Shown here: positions 15,841-23,660 of the stretch, one piece after another
How the letters are laid out: each line of letters starts with the position of its first letter
How positions within the stretch are numbered: the stretch's first letter is position 1
The notes under the pieces: model-generated
The model's database searches: none
The model's input: the letters and a program-made list of their open reading frames with translations, nothing else
What the model was told of the DNA's origin: nothing
Source: Ruminococcus sp.
Lineage (GTDB): Bacteria > Bacillota > Clostridia > Oscillospirales > Ruminococcaceae
NCBI GenBank assembly: GCA_017519145.1
Contig: JAFWTA010000031.1
Location: forward strand, 1-64,000
DNA: 64,000 nucleotides
Direction of reading: 5' to 3'
Program-made: the position numbers and the translations under genes

Positions 15841-17373
15841 ATGACTTCATACTTTAAAACTGACAATAAAAGCGCTTTTATGTACTCTGTTGCGAAAGGA
15901 TGTGATTTAACTTTGGACAAAGAAATATCGTGGGCAAAGCCCACACCGTTACGTTCCGACGGAACTAAACTAATACCATTCCCAATAAATTCAATGCCGC
16001 CTGTACTAAGAGATATGGCTGCTGCTATTGCAACTACCACATCAACGGACGTTGCTATGGCAGGAACGGCGATAATATCAGCGGTGAGTTACTGCTTTTC
16101 GGGAGTATACAGAATAGTTGCGAAGCGAGATCATACGGAGCCGCTTGTGCTTGATGCTCTGACGGTTGCAGAACCGAGCTTCAAAAAGTCTCCTGTAATA
16201 GCAATGGTAAAGCGCCCGTATGTTTTGTTCGCCCATGATTGGAACGAGAAATTTAAGAAAGACATATATAGGCAGCAGGCTGAAAAGAAAATACTGGAGA
16301 ATAAGCTGCTTGCTATTGAGAAAAAGGAAGATGTTACCGCAGAAGAAATGGCTGAATTACAAACTCAGATCAGTAATATCCCTACAGCTAATTTCCGCAG
16401 GATCGTTGTAGATGATATTACTCCAGAGTCCCTTGTAACGCAGCTTGAAGAAAACGGCACACTGCTTATGATCTCCGATGAGGCAGGAATGCTCGGTAAT
16501 TTCAGTGGACGGTATAACAATAATATTCCAAATCTTGATCTGCTGCTAAAGTCATGGAACGGTGAAACATACATAAGTGATCGTGCTTCAAGATCGAGCA
16601 TTATTCTGAAAAAGCCATATATGTCAATATGTCTGGCTTGTCAGCCCTATGTATTTGAAAGCATGATAAACAATACCGCCTTTCGTGGAAGCGGTCTTAT
16701 AGCTCGTTTTGTTTATTGTTTCCCTGTCAGCAATATCGGATCACGGCGATATGATACGCAGCCTGTCCCTGAATCGGTAGCTGAGAAATATCAACAGCTG
16801 ATATTTGATCTACTGACCAACAAGTTTTGCAGTTATGACGGCGACGAAATGTATCTGCGCTTTGATGACAGAGCGTACAAAGAATTCGTTGACTACTATA
16901 ACGGGCATATTGAACCGAGATTGCTCACAGATATGGCTTTCTGTAAGGACTGGGGCGGCAAGTATCACGGCTTGATACTAAGGCTGTGCGGTATCATTCA
17001 CTGTGTTAAATGCCTTTCAAACGGCGATTTCCCTGATATTGTAGATGTGGGGATAGATACACTTACCGATTCTATTTCTATTGCGGAGTATTACCGTGAA
17101 CAGGCGATATACGCATACAGCCTGGGCGATGTGGATATTGCGACTGTCAAGGCAGAGAGAGTCCTGAATAAGATACGCTCCAAGCATATTGATAGTATCA
17201 GGCAGAACGATCTGTATAAGCTGTGCAGATGTACGCTTTTCAAAAATGCTGTGGATTTCGCTGAAACAGTGGATATGCTTGAGGATTACGGGTATATTCG
17301 TCGGGAGATAGTATCAGGAGCGAACGGTAACAATAAGAGCGGAGTTATGGTTTTCATAAATCCCAATGTCTGA
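15841..17373 (+). CDS. DUF3987 (YfjI-like) mobile-element protein
   Basis: A 510-residue protein of the DUF3987 family, which is common on plasmids, integrative elements and prophages and has a RecA/helicase-like core, often with primase partners. Recognisable stretches are PFPINSMPPVLRDMAAAIA near residue 50 and LLMISDEAGMLGNFSGRY (a Walker B-like acidic strand) near residue 210. RGSGLIARFVYCFP follows near residue 285, and a C-terminal winged-helix-like region runs over residues 430-505. An insertion rich in Lys and Glu (about 130-175) is coiled-coil-like. It leads a plus-strand module with HTH, MobC and relaxase genes and probably helps replicate or maintain the excised element (inference). 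Confidence 0.82.
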   Translation: MTSYFKTDNKSAFMYSVAKGCDLTLDKEISWAKPTPLRSDGTKLIPFPINSMPPVLRDMAAAIATTTSTDVAMAGTAIISAVSYCFSGVYRIVAKRDHTEPLVLDALTVAEPSFKKSPVIAMVKRPYVLFAHDWNEKFKKDIYRQQAEKKILENKLLAIEKKEDVTAEEMAELQTQISNIPTANFRRIVVDDITPESLVTQLEENGTLLMISDEAGMLGNFSGRYNNNIPNLDLLLKSWNGETYISDRASRSSIILKKPYMSICLACQPYVFESMINNTAFRGSGLIARFVYCFPVSNIGSRRYDTQPVPESVAEKYQQLIFDLLTNKFCSYDGDEMYLRFDDRAYKEFVDYYNGHIEPRLLTDMAFCKDWGGKYHGLILRLCGIIHCVKCLSNGDFPDIVDVGIDTLTDSISIAEYYREQAIYAYSLGDVDIATVKAERVLNKIRSKHIDSIRQNDLYKLCRCTLFKNAVDFAETVDMLEDYGYIRREIVSGANGNNKSGVMVFINPNV

Positions 17374-17465
17374 ACTATCGACATTATCGACATTTTCGGA
17401 GCCTGATAGTGCTGAAAATGCTGATAGTTCATGAAACTATAATTATAAAAAGGAAGGTCGGTATT

Positions 17466-17768
17466 ATGAATAATACAACAAAGTCGATAATAAATAATAT
17501 CTTCGATGAGCTTTTCGCTTTGCAGGAAAGCATTGATAGCGGCGCTGTCGGTGCAGCATACAGGACAAAAGAACCTGCAACCGAAAAGGTGGAGCTGCTC
17601 ACTATAAAGGAAAGTGCCGAGCTCATAAGCGGTCTTTCCGAACACACAGTACGTCAGCTTGTAAAGCAGGGAAAGGTGAAGTCTGTCCGCACAGGTGAAG
17701 GCAGAAATGGAAAGATACTTGTGAACAAAGCTGACCTTGTGGCATATTTCAGCAAGAAAGAAGCATGA
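17466..17768 (+). CDS. Excisionase-like helix-turn-helix protein
   Basis: A 100-residue protein with a C-terminal MerR/excisionase-type domain: LTIKESAELISGLSEHTVRQ followed by LVKQGKVKSVRTGEGRNGKI and LVNKADLVAYF. ATG at 17466 is preferred because AAAGGAAGGTCGG lies just upstream. Proteins like this help excise integrative elements or regulate them. It lies between the DUF3987 gene and the oriT-like region. Confidence 0.8.
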   Translation: MNNTTKSIINNIFDELFALQESIDSGAVGAAYRTKEPATEKVELLTIKESAELISGLSEHTVRQLVKQGKVKSVRTGEGRNGKILVNKADLVAYFSKKEA

Positions 17769-17781
17769 TCTTTTTCGATAA

Positions 17782-17865
17782 AAATGGTATCAGCACTCAT
17801 AAGAGAAAGCTATACTTTTTCTTCTCCAAGTGAAGCTATCACTGGCAGCAGTGCTGATACCATTT
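17782..17865. repeat. Perfect 16-bp inverted repeat with 52-nt loop
   Basis: AAATGGTATCAGCACT (17782-17797) is the exact reverse complement of AGTGCTGATACCATTT (17850-17865). It is the first of a run of hairpins between the HTH gene and mobC and may be part of a transfer origin or terminate the upstream transcript. Confidence 0.7.
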
Positions 17866-17893
17866 AAGAAAAAAGTGAGCGGAGCGATTTATA

Positions 17894-18021
17894 TTTGCCG
17901 TTACCAAAACGGCAAAAAGGGTATCAGGGATCTCTCCCTGACAAGCGAATGATGTACGGACAGGTCCGTACAAATTCTGTGCTTGCCACTATCGTGATTT
18001 CCGCAGGAGATCGCGATAGTG
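17894..18021. other. Putative transfer origin (oriT) with four hairpins
   Basis: Four consecutive inverted repeats lie directly upstream of mobC: TTTGCCGTT/AACGGCAAA (17894-17916), TCAGGGA/TCCCTGA (17924-17941), TACGGA/TCCGTA (17955-17970) and CACTATCGTGA/TCGCGATAGTG (17987-18021). A noncoding stretch of clustered inverted repeats beside mobC and a MOBP-type relaxase is the usual place for oriT. The nick site cannot be determined by eye. Confidence 0.6.
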
Positions 18022-18064
18022 AAAACAGCACATGGAGAATAAAAAATAAAGGATGTGATAAGAA

Positions 18065-18406
18065 TTGACTAAAATCAAAACAGAAAGAATGGAGCTGCGG
18101 CTTACTCCTGAGGAAAAGGATAACCTTATAAAAAGAGCTGCCGAAGCTCGCATGAGTATGTCAAAATACCTTCTTGCTCTGTCGGAGCAAAAGAAGATAA
18201 TAGTAGTCGAAGATCTGACGGAGTTTATACGGCAACTAATAAAAATAGGTACTAACGTCAATCAGGTGACATTGGTGGCAAATACTTACAGGACAGTTTC
18301 GGTGAAACAGATAGAGACTCTTAACGAGAATCTTATAGCAATACAGGAGCTTATGAGGAAGCTGCTGACTGTCATCAGAAACACCGGTGACGAAATAAAG
18401 GTGTGA
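18065..18406 (+). CDS. mobC: MobC-family relaxosome accessory protein
   Basis: A 113-residue ribbon-helix-helix protein: ERMELRLTPEEKDNLIKRAA, MSMSKYLLAL, then a C-terminal MobC region with LIKIGTNVNQV. MobC binds at oriT and helps the relaxase nick the DNA. The start is a TTG at 18065 with AAAGGA upstream. The relaxase gene begins 1 nt after its stop, so the two are translated together. The adjacent hairpin cluster is the likely binding site. Confidence 0.9.
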   Translation: MTKIKTERMELRLTPEEKDNLIKRAAEARMSMSKYLLALSEQKKIIVVEDLTEFIRQLIKIGTNVNQVTLVANTYRTVSVKQIETLNENLIAIQELMRKLLTVIRNTGDEIKV

Positions 18407-18407
18407 T

Positions 18408-20270
18408 ATGGCATATATCGGAAAAGCTTCTATAAAATGCTATTCTCACATGGAGAACGCTATCGGATATATCGCAAAACAGGAAAAGGCAATGCCGCTT
18501 TCGCAGATGAAGAAATATCTTGAGGAAAGCTTCTCGCACATAAAATCTGTAGATACAGCATTAGGCGAGAGGACTACGTTTATCAATTGTATTCCTCAGA
18601 CCGCATACATGGAATTTGAGATAATGAGGAGAGTTTTCAATCAGGATAAAGGCGTGATAGCTCATCATTACTATCAGAGCTTTCAGAAAGATGACAATGT
18701 TACGCCAGAGCAAGCACATAAGATCGGGGTTGAACTTGCCAAAAAGATGTTCCCGAATTTTCAGGTAGCCATAGCTACACATATTGACAGGGAGCATATT
18801 CACAACCATATTCTGGTCAACTCAGTAAATATCATGACAGGGCAGAAATGGTACAGCAACAAGCGCAGCCTTTCTGATATCCGCAGGGAAAGTGACAGGC
18901 TATGCCTTGAAAACGGTCTCGGTATTATTAAGAAGAACAATAAGTATCAGGGCATTGACAGAACTACATATCAGCTCGGACTAAAGGGCAAGTCATGGAA
19001 GATAAACCTCGTTCACGATCTGGACAAGGCTATCGGCTGCTGTAAGAGCAAAGACGAATTTATTTCTTTTCTGAATGAGAAGGATTATACCGTAAGGTAT
19101 ACCGATAATCACATCACTGTTACGAAAAACAGCGAGAAAAAGGGAATAAGAGTCGATACTCTTGCAAGGCAGTTCGGCAGCAAATATACAAAAGAAAGCC
19201 TTGAACGCAATATGAGATACTACACTGCACCGTCAGGGAAGCCATTTACAGCCAATAACGAAAAAAGGGCTTTTCACAGCGCAGGCAAGAGCAACTGGGA
19301 ATACTATGAGCAAAACATTTTCAGGCAAAATGGCTGTTTTCCCTCAACATCGGATAATATCGTACGAGACTATAATACGGAACTGCTTATAAGTGCTGCA
19401 AAGCGAGAGGTACTGTATTCCCATAATATCTTTGATTTTGTGCTGAAAGCCATACTGTGGCTGACACTGTTATCGCAGCGGAAAAAGAAAAAAGCCCCTC
19501 CTGTACATTACAGGAAGGTGGGACAGCTCAGAATTACCAAGCCTAAGCCGTATTTTGTATACGGGAATATAAGCTATCGGGAGCTGAAAGAAACATCGGG
19601 CGATACATACAGTATCAAAGTCGGAGCTGAAATGCTTCTTAACATGATCGATCAGCCTATACTGTATTCCGCAAAGGTGAACAGAGCAGACGACAGCGTA
19701 ACTATCACTATCAAGGATAAGGACAGGAAGTTCCTGTTGGAGCTGCTTGAAATGCAGAGCAAGTCAGAACAGCTCGATGATCAGAGCCAGCGTATCAAAA
19801 ATCAGCTCATGTATACAGAATTAAAGGAAACAGCGGCACAAAACAGCGAAAAACTCCAGTATCTTGTCATAACAGCGGAACAGAAGAAGATACTGGAGGA
19901 TAACTGTATAAAATTCGCTTATTTTGATAAGGGTGACAAGATCAATGTTGCATTTCTTCCTGAAAAGGCAGAGCTGATAAAAAAGCTTATTTATCCGTCA
20001 AAAGACAAGCAAATCGAAGAAACTACGCAGCAGAAGAATGCTCGGATATATGATAACCTTAAGAAAAATGCTGCACTAAGCGGAGAAAAGCTGCGCTATA
20101 AGGCGAAACTGACAAAGGCACAGCTTGACACACTGATTAACTCAGACATTTTATTCGCCTATTTCACCAATAAAGAGAACAAAAGCTTGTACAATATCGC
20201 CTATGAAAGTAAAGATGAGGATAAGATCAGAGAAGTGCTTACAGAACTCAATAATTACAAGGCTTTATAG
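18408..20270 (+). CDS. mobA: MOBP-type relaxase
   Basis: A 620-residue relaxase that nicks oriT and stays covalently attached to the transferred strand. The metal-binding three-His motif is HIDREHIHNHILVNS (His125, His130, His132, His134). A candidate nicking tyrosine lies in the N-terminal region; the exact residue is not resolved. The C-terminal 250 residues contain two repeated segments with YTELKETAAQNSEKLQYLV and YDNLKKNAALSGEKLRYKA. They have the same spacing and probably form a duplicated accessory domain. No coupling protein or type IV secretion genes are present, so the element would be mobilizable rather than self-transmissible. Confidence 0.93.
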   Translation: MAYIGKASIKCYSHMENAIGYIAKQEKAMPLSQMKKYLEESFSHIKSVDTALGERTTFINCIPQTAYMEFEIMRRVFNQDKGVIAHHYYQSFQKDDNVTPEQAHKIGVELAKKMFPNFQVAIATHIDREHIHNHILVNSVNIMTGQKWYSNKRSLSDIRRESDRLCLENGLGIIKKNNKYQGIDRTTYQLGLKGKSWKINLVHDLDKAIGCCKSKDEFISFLNEKDYTVRYTDNHITVTKNSEKKGIRVDTLARQFGSKYTKESLERNMRYYTAPSGKPFTANNEKRAFHSAGKSNWEYYEQNIFRQNGCFPSTSDNIVRDYNTELLISAAKREVLYSHNIFDFVLKAILWLTLLSQRKKKKAPPVHYRKVGQLRITKPKPYFVYGNISYRELKETSGDTYSIKVGAEMLLNMIDQPILYSAKVNRADDSVTITIKDKDRKFLLELLEMQSKSEQLDDQSQRIKNQLMYTELKETAAQNSEKLQYLVITAEQKKILEDNCIKFAYFDKGDKINVAFLPEKAELIKKLIYPSKDKQIEETTQQKNARIYDNLKKNAALSGEKLRYKAKLTKAQLDTLINSDILFAYFTNKENKSLYNIAYESKDEDKIREVLTELNNYKAL

Positions 20271-20341
20271 TTTTTTCTTCTCCGAGTGCAGCAAAAGATA
20301 CTACAAACAATGACACACACCCGAAAGATACACTAACTTAC

Positions 20342-20370
20342 TTGACATATATATCATATTACGGTAAGAT
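20342..20370 (+). promoter_or_regulatory. Promoter of integrase A
   Basis: TTGACA (20342-20347) and TAAGAT (20365-20370) are spaced by 17 nt, about 40 nt upstream of the integrase start codon, which has a good AGGAGG site. Confidence 0.65.
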
Positions 20371-20412
20371 TATATATGTACAAGGGTATGTCATAAATAT
20401 AGGAGGTATTTT

Positions 20413-21585
20413 ATGGCAACCATAAAGAAACGCGGCGACAGCTACCTTATAAGGGTAAGCTGTGGCTACGATATTAACGGTAATCACATGGAGCAGTCCA
20501 TGACCTGGAAACCCGAAAAAGGAATGACACCAAAGCAAATAAAGAAAGAGGTAGAAAGACAGGCAACTTTATTTGAAGAAGCCTGCAACTACGGCTACAA
20601 AACTTCTGCAATTAAGTTTCAGGAGCTTGCGGAGGAATGGTTTGAAGAATATGCAAATCTTAATCTCCGCCACACCACATTATATCGAATGAGAAATATC
20701 ACTCATCGTGTATATCCCCTGCTCGGTCATCTCCGCATTGATAAAATCACCGTTCGTCACATTCAAGGCTTTATAAATTCACTTGCCAAAGAAGGAGCCA
20801 ATATAAATACAGGAAAACCTCTTTCACGAAAGACGATCATCCATCACCTCACGTTTATCTCAGATGTATTTAGTTATGCCATACGCTCAGGACTGGTTTC
20901 TGACAACCCGTGCAGTAAGGTAATAATCCCTAAAGGCGAGTCCAAAGAGAAAGAGATATATTCTCAGGAAGAAATGATGAAACTTCTTTCGCTCATGCAG
21001 GATCAGCCGTTGAAATACCGGGTTTTCTTCTTTCTCCTTGCTTACAGCGGCTTCCGACGGGCAGAAATGCTTGGCTTGGAATGGAAAGATGTTGATTTTG
21101 ATAATTGTACGATAAGTGTCCGCAGAACTGCAAATTATGTTTCAGGCGTAGGTACTTATACGGATACTACCAAAACAAGACGTTCACAGCGTACTCTGAA
21201 GATAGCTGTTCAGATCATTGAAATGCTTCGTGATCTCCAAGATGAGCAAGCAGACGAAGCCCTGAGACTTGGTGACAAATGGGTAGATACTGACCGTATC
21301 TTCACGAGGTGGAACGGTGAGACAATGGGAAGCCATACTCCGTATAAATGGCTGCGCGATCTCTGCGACGCAAATGAGCTGCCGTTTTATGGAATACATT
21401 CATTCCGCCACTTCGCAGCTTCATCTATGATCTCAGCAGGGATCGATGTCACAACTGTTTCAGGTGCATTAGGACATTGCAATTCAGCTACAACTCTGAA
21501 TATTTATTCCCATGTATTCCAGACAGCACAGGCAAGAGTTTCTGAAGCAATGGACTGTGTTTTTGGCTTTCTTCAAAAAGGCTGA
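20413..21585 (+). CDS. int: Tyrosine integrase of the mobilizable element
   Basis: A 390-residue Tn916/phage-type tyrosine recombinase: N-terminal arm-binding domain (MATIKKRGDSYLIRVSCGYD), SAM-like core-binding domain (about 70-165) and catalytic domain. Catalytic residues by motif are Arg215 (SGFRRAEM), His329 and Arg332 (HSFRHF), His355 (LGHC) and the nucleophile Tyr365 (NIYSHVF). TAGGAGG precedes the ATG. It lies next to the 47-bp tRNA-Ala att copy at 21707-21753, the usual position of the integrase, so it most likely integrated element A at this tRNA gene. Confidence 0.95.
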   Translation: MATIKKRGDSYLIRVSCGYDINGNHMEQSMTWKPEKGMTPKQIKKEVERQATLFEEACNYGYKTSAIKFQELAEEWFEEYANLNLRHTTLYRMRNITHRVYPLLGHLRIDKITVRHIQGFINSLAKEGANINTGKPLSRKTIIHHLTFISDVFSYAIRSGLVSDNPCSKVIIPKGESKEKEIYSQEEMMKLLSLMQDQPLKYRVFFFLLAYSGFRRAEMLGLEWKDVDFDNCTISVRRTANYVSGVGTYTDTTKTRRSQRTLKIAVQIIEMLRDLQDEQADEALRLGDKWVDTDRIFTRWNGETMGSHTPYKWLRDLCDANELPFYGIHSFRHFAASSMISAGIDVTTVSGALGHCNSATTLNIYSHVFQTAQARVSEAMDCVFGFLQKG

Positions 21586-21665
21586 TTATCGGCTTTTTCT
21601 GCTGCTAAAATGAGCAGTAGCGGACAAATAGCGGACAAAGCCATTTTTCGTCTAAAAGCAAAAGC

Positions 21666-21695
21666 GAGGAAACGGCTATTTTAAGCCATTTCCTC
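21666..21695. terminator. Hairpin after integrase A
   Basis: GAGGAAACGGCT pairs with AGCCATTTCCTC with one mismatch. It lies between the integrase stop and the att site, with no long T run. Confidence 0.5.
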
Positions 21696-21706
21696 GTCCT
21701 TAAATC

Positions 21707-21753
21707 TGGTGGAGCATAGGGGATTCGAACCCCTGACCCCCACACTGCCAGTG
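21707..21753. other. att site: 47-bp copy of the tRNA-Ala 3' end
   Basis: The 47 bases here are identical to bases 32721-32767, the 3' part of the intact tRNA-Ala(GGC) including CCA. To the right the tRNA sequence breaks off (GCTATTTATG in place of TGATGCGC), so this is not a functional tRNA. It is the junction between element A (integrase 20413-21585) and element B (21754-32720). Confidence 0.9.
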
Positions 21754-21845
21754 GCTATTTATGCTTTTTACAGTTTTTCACAGTTTCTTATAATCGCCGA
21801 TATATAGGCAATATCAAGTATTTTTCTTTTTGTGGATTTTTACAA

Positions 21846-21893
21846 AAAAGTGTCATTATTCGCAGTAACAATGACAGATTAATGACACTTTTT
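21846..21893. terminator. Hairpin and arm-type repeat at the left end of element B
   Basis: AAAAAGTGTCATTA and TAATGACACTTTTTT form a long stem. The segment containing AATGACAGATTAATGACACTTTT is nearly repeated at 32630-32654 at the other end of the element, which suggests integrase arm-binding sites. Confidence 0.55.
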
Positions 21894-21908
21894 TTGATGT
21901 ATCCACAT

Positions 21909-21948
21909 AAAAAAGAGATAGCAGCTGACTACCGCTATCTCTTTTCTG
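21909..21948. terminator. Bidirectional terminator
   Basis: AAAAAAGAGATAGC..GCTATCTCTTTTCT forms a strong stem-loop with A and T tracts on the two sides. It ends leftward transcription of element B genes. Confidence 0.75.
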
Positions 21949-22008
21949 TTTTCAGGAGCTTTCGCTCAAAATTCATTAAGTGTATTATACCATGTTTTTG
22001 GCTATTTG

Positions 22009-22206
22009 TCAATAATTACGGGGCTTATCGTTATGTACCATTTTTATACAATCATTCAAGTGCTGAACATCGTCCGAGTTGACTTCTCCGTTAAACTTCT
22101 TCCTTAATGTTGCAGGAGATATGTGCATATAAGCTGCAACCAACTTTACAGTCAGCCCCTTTGAATGTATTTCAGCCTTTATATCCTCATAGTTCACTGT
22201 TCTCAT
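22009..22206 (-). CDS. Small phage-type DNA-binding protein (Cro/CI-like HTH)
   Basis: A 65-residue protein, MRTVNYEDIKAEIHSKGLTV then KLVAAYMHISPATLRKKFNG, with a helix-turn-helix in the middle. ATG at 22206 is preferred over upstream starts because GAGGGGGTGAGAAC precedes it. It is the last gene of element B at the left end and follows the 107-residue ORF on the same strand. It could regulate late genes or excision. Confidence 0.65.
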   Translation of the reverse strand: MRTVNYEDIKAEIHSKGLTVKLVAAYMHISPATLRKKFNGEVNSDDVQHLNDCIKMVHNDKPRNY

Positions 22207-22210
22207 GTTC

Positions 22211-22534
22211 TCACCCCCTCTGTGCCTCATTTCTGCCGCAGATACGTCCGTAATTGAATACATCTATCAACAACATCAACTCATTACTGAAAGGATCCTT
22301 GAACTTCGGATTAGCTTTCTTGTACTTGACGAAGTTCTGAAAGGTCTCCCACGTTTTACCGTCAGGAACAGGTTCTTTACCTAACAAAAGATCAAACTCC
22401 TCCATTTCGCGCTCCATGCATATTTGATAGACTGCATTTGCAAGTTCTGCCTTGCCTTCATCGTCAAGGCGGTCATACGTTTTCATTATTTCCGCTGTCA
22501 TTTCGTCTCTGGTAAGCACTTTTTCGTTCATCAT
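22211..22534 (-). CDS. Hypothetical 107-residue protein of element B
   Basis: A soluble, acidic helical protein: NEKVLTRDEMTAEIMKTYDR, LDDEGKAELANAVYQICMER, and a Lys-rich middle NFVKYKKANPKFKDP. ATG at 22534 has GGAAG about 8 nt upstream. It is followed at once by the small HTH gene on the same strand. The opening 50 residues resemble the dimerisation tail of some phage regulators, but I do not recognise the family. Confidence 0.6.
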   Translation of the reverse strand: MMNEKVLTRDEMTAEIMKTYDRLDDEGKAELANAVYQICMEREMEEFDLLLGKEPVPDGKTWETFQNFVKYKKANPKFKDPFSNELMLLIDVFNYGRICGRNEAQRG

Positions 22535-22554
22535 TACAATACTTCCTTTCATGA

Positions 22555-22583
22555 TTGACATACCCGAAAGAAAGTGATATAAT
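22555..22583 (+). promoter_or_regulatory. Consensus promoter for a short rightward transcript
   Basis: TTGACA (22555-22560) and TATAAT (22578-22583) are spaced by exactly 17 nt, pointing right, away from the 107-residue gene. No ORF with a ribosome binding site follows before a terminator at 22616-22668. Confidence 0.8.
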
Positions 22584-22589
22584 CAGCAT

Positions 22590-22668
22590 ATCAAATCTTT
22601 ACGGGTTTGATGTGTATAACGGTGGCTTCGCTTTGGTCGGTGTGAGCTGCCGTTATTTCTTTTCTCTT
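22590..22668 (+). ncRNA. Putative small RNA of about 80 nt in element B
   Basis: From the consensus promoter the predicted RNA folds into hairpin 1 (ATCAAATC 22590-22597 with GGTTTGAT 22604-22611). It then forms an 11-bp terminator hairpin (ATAACGGTGGC with GCTGCCGTTAT) followed by TTCTTTTCT. No start codon with a ribosome binding site is present. It may regulate satellite or helper phage genes in trans; the target is unknown. Confidence 0.55.
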
Positions 22669-22826
22669 ACACTTCCATTTTATACAGTAAAACGTGTAAT
22701 GTCAATTCGTGATGTATACAAAGATTTACGGACAGGGGTTTTACCCCCTCGCCTGATCTGCCATTTTTTACTGCTTTTTATCTATTCTTCGTTTGTGCAG
22801 TTTTTTCGTGTCATATCATATAGGAT

Positions 22827-22869
22827 AAAAAAAGGACTGCATCAGCATTGTGCAGCCCTTCTTTTTTTA
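22827..22869. terminator. Strong bidirectional terminator
   Basis: AAAAAAAGGACTGCA...TGCAGCCCTTCTTTTTTT forms a stem flanked by long A and T tracts. Confidence 0.8.
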
Positions 22870-22927
22870 TTCTCCAACGGGATTTAAGCTTATATCAATT
22901 ATAATGCCTTCAGAGCGATTTGTCAAG

Positions 22928-22957
22928 AAAAATCCCCTTGAAAAAGGGGATTTTAAT
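22928..22957 (-). terminator. Terminator after the tape-measure gene cluster
   Basis: AAATCCCCTT, GAAA, AAGGGGATTTT forms a perfect stem 24 nt downstream (leftward) of the 85-residue ORF at 22981-23238. Confidence 0.8.
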
Positions 22958-22980
22958 ATTATAGCTGCTTGACTATAGGT

Positions 22981-23238
22981 TTATGCTTCGTCGTCAGATA
23001 AGATAGTCTCTATAGCATCAATAACGCTCTGGTTCTGCTTGTGCCATGTTCCTGAGCTGTCAATTCCGTAAATATCACCTGTGCTTACGTCCCAAGCTAT
23101 CGAGCCGAGTGCAAAATAATAGTTGTTAAGGTTTGCGGCAAGATCTGCAGCGGAATCAACTGCAATCTTTGCCCTTATGTTTATGATATTGCCCTTTGTA
23201 GAGTCTGTAACTCTGGATATGATCTTAATCATTGTCAT
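22981..23238 (-). CDS. Small phage-tail-associated protein (hypothetical)
   Basis: An 85-residue protein with DSTKGNIINIRAKIAVDSAA then LNNYYFALGSIAWDVSTGDI and YGIDSSGTWHKQ, ending acidic. Short proteins with a YxxxxGSxAxxxxTGxxYxxxxxGTW pattern are common in tail regions of Firmicute phages. It is the last gene of the tape-measure operon, before the terminator at 22928-22957. Confidence 0.6.
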   Translation of the reverse strand: MTMIKIISRVTDSTKGNIINIRAKIAVDSAADLAANLNNYYFALGSIAWDVSTGDIYGIDSSGTWHKQNQSVIDAIETILSDDEA

Positions 23239-23402
23239 TTACTCCTTTGTGATTGTTATTTTCGTTTATTTCGTGTATACGTCAAGCAGCATCACGAAAT
23301 CTTGATTTTACGTCTATTCAGATAATGTCTGAACTAATCCATCAGAACGATTTGTCAAGCGTTTTTCGGGCTTCTGAGCTGTTCAAGGTATTATCACCCT
23401 AC

Positions 23403-23660
23403 TCAGCGTACAGTGTCATTTATAAGGCATATTTGATATGTCAGAGCCTTTATAAATTCCAGCTGTATAAGGTTCTGTCCGATTATCTCAGCATCAGCCT
23501 TGATATCATCTTGTAATTCGTTCTGGTGGAAGTATGCCGCTATTGCTGCCGCTGTTTTTATGTATGTGTCAAGTCCGCATTTCTTACAAGCTGCTGCAAT
23601 GCTCTTGATATCGATCTGGTATCTGAAGAAGTCGTTAAATATTGTTGTTATCTCGATCAC
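23403..23660 (-). CDS. Hypothetical 85-residue protein coupled to the tape measure
   Basis: An Ala-, Ile- and Asp-rich helical protein beginning MIEITTIFNDFFRYQIDIKS. Its ATG overlaps the stop of the tape-measure gene (ATGA), so it is translated with it. Position suggests a tail component or chaperone; the family is not recognised. Confidence 0.6.
   Translation of the reverse strand: MIEITTIFNDFFRYQIDIKSIAAACKKCGLDTYIKTAAAIAAYFHQNELQDDIKADAEIIGQNLIQLEFIKALTYQICLINDTVR

Noticed and set aside
1-20413. Left att site of element A within the window
   Set aside because: Scanning for the T-arm sequence GGGGATTCGAACCCC found no copy left of 21707, so no left border is claimed.
21707-21782. A second tRNA-Ala gene
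   Set aside because: Only the 3' 47 nt match; the D arm and acceptor 5' strand are missing, so it is an att scar.
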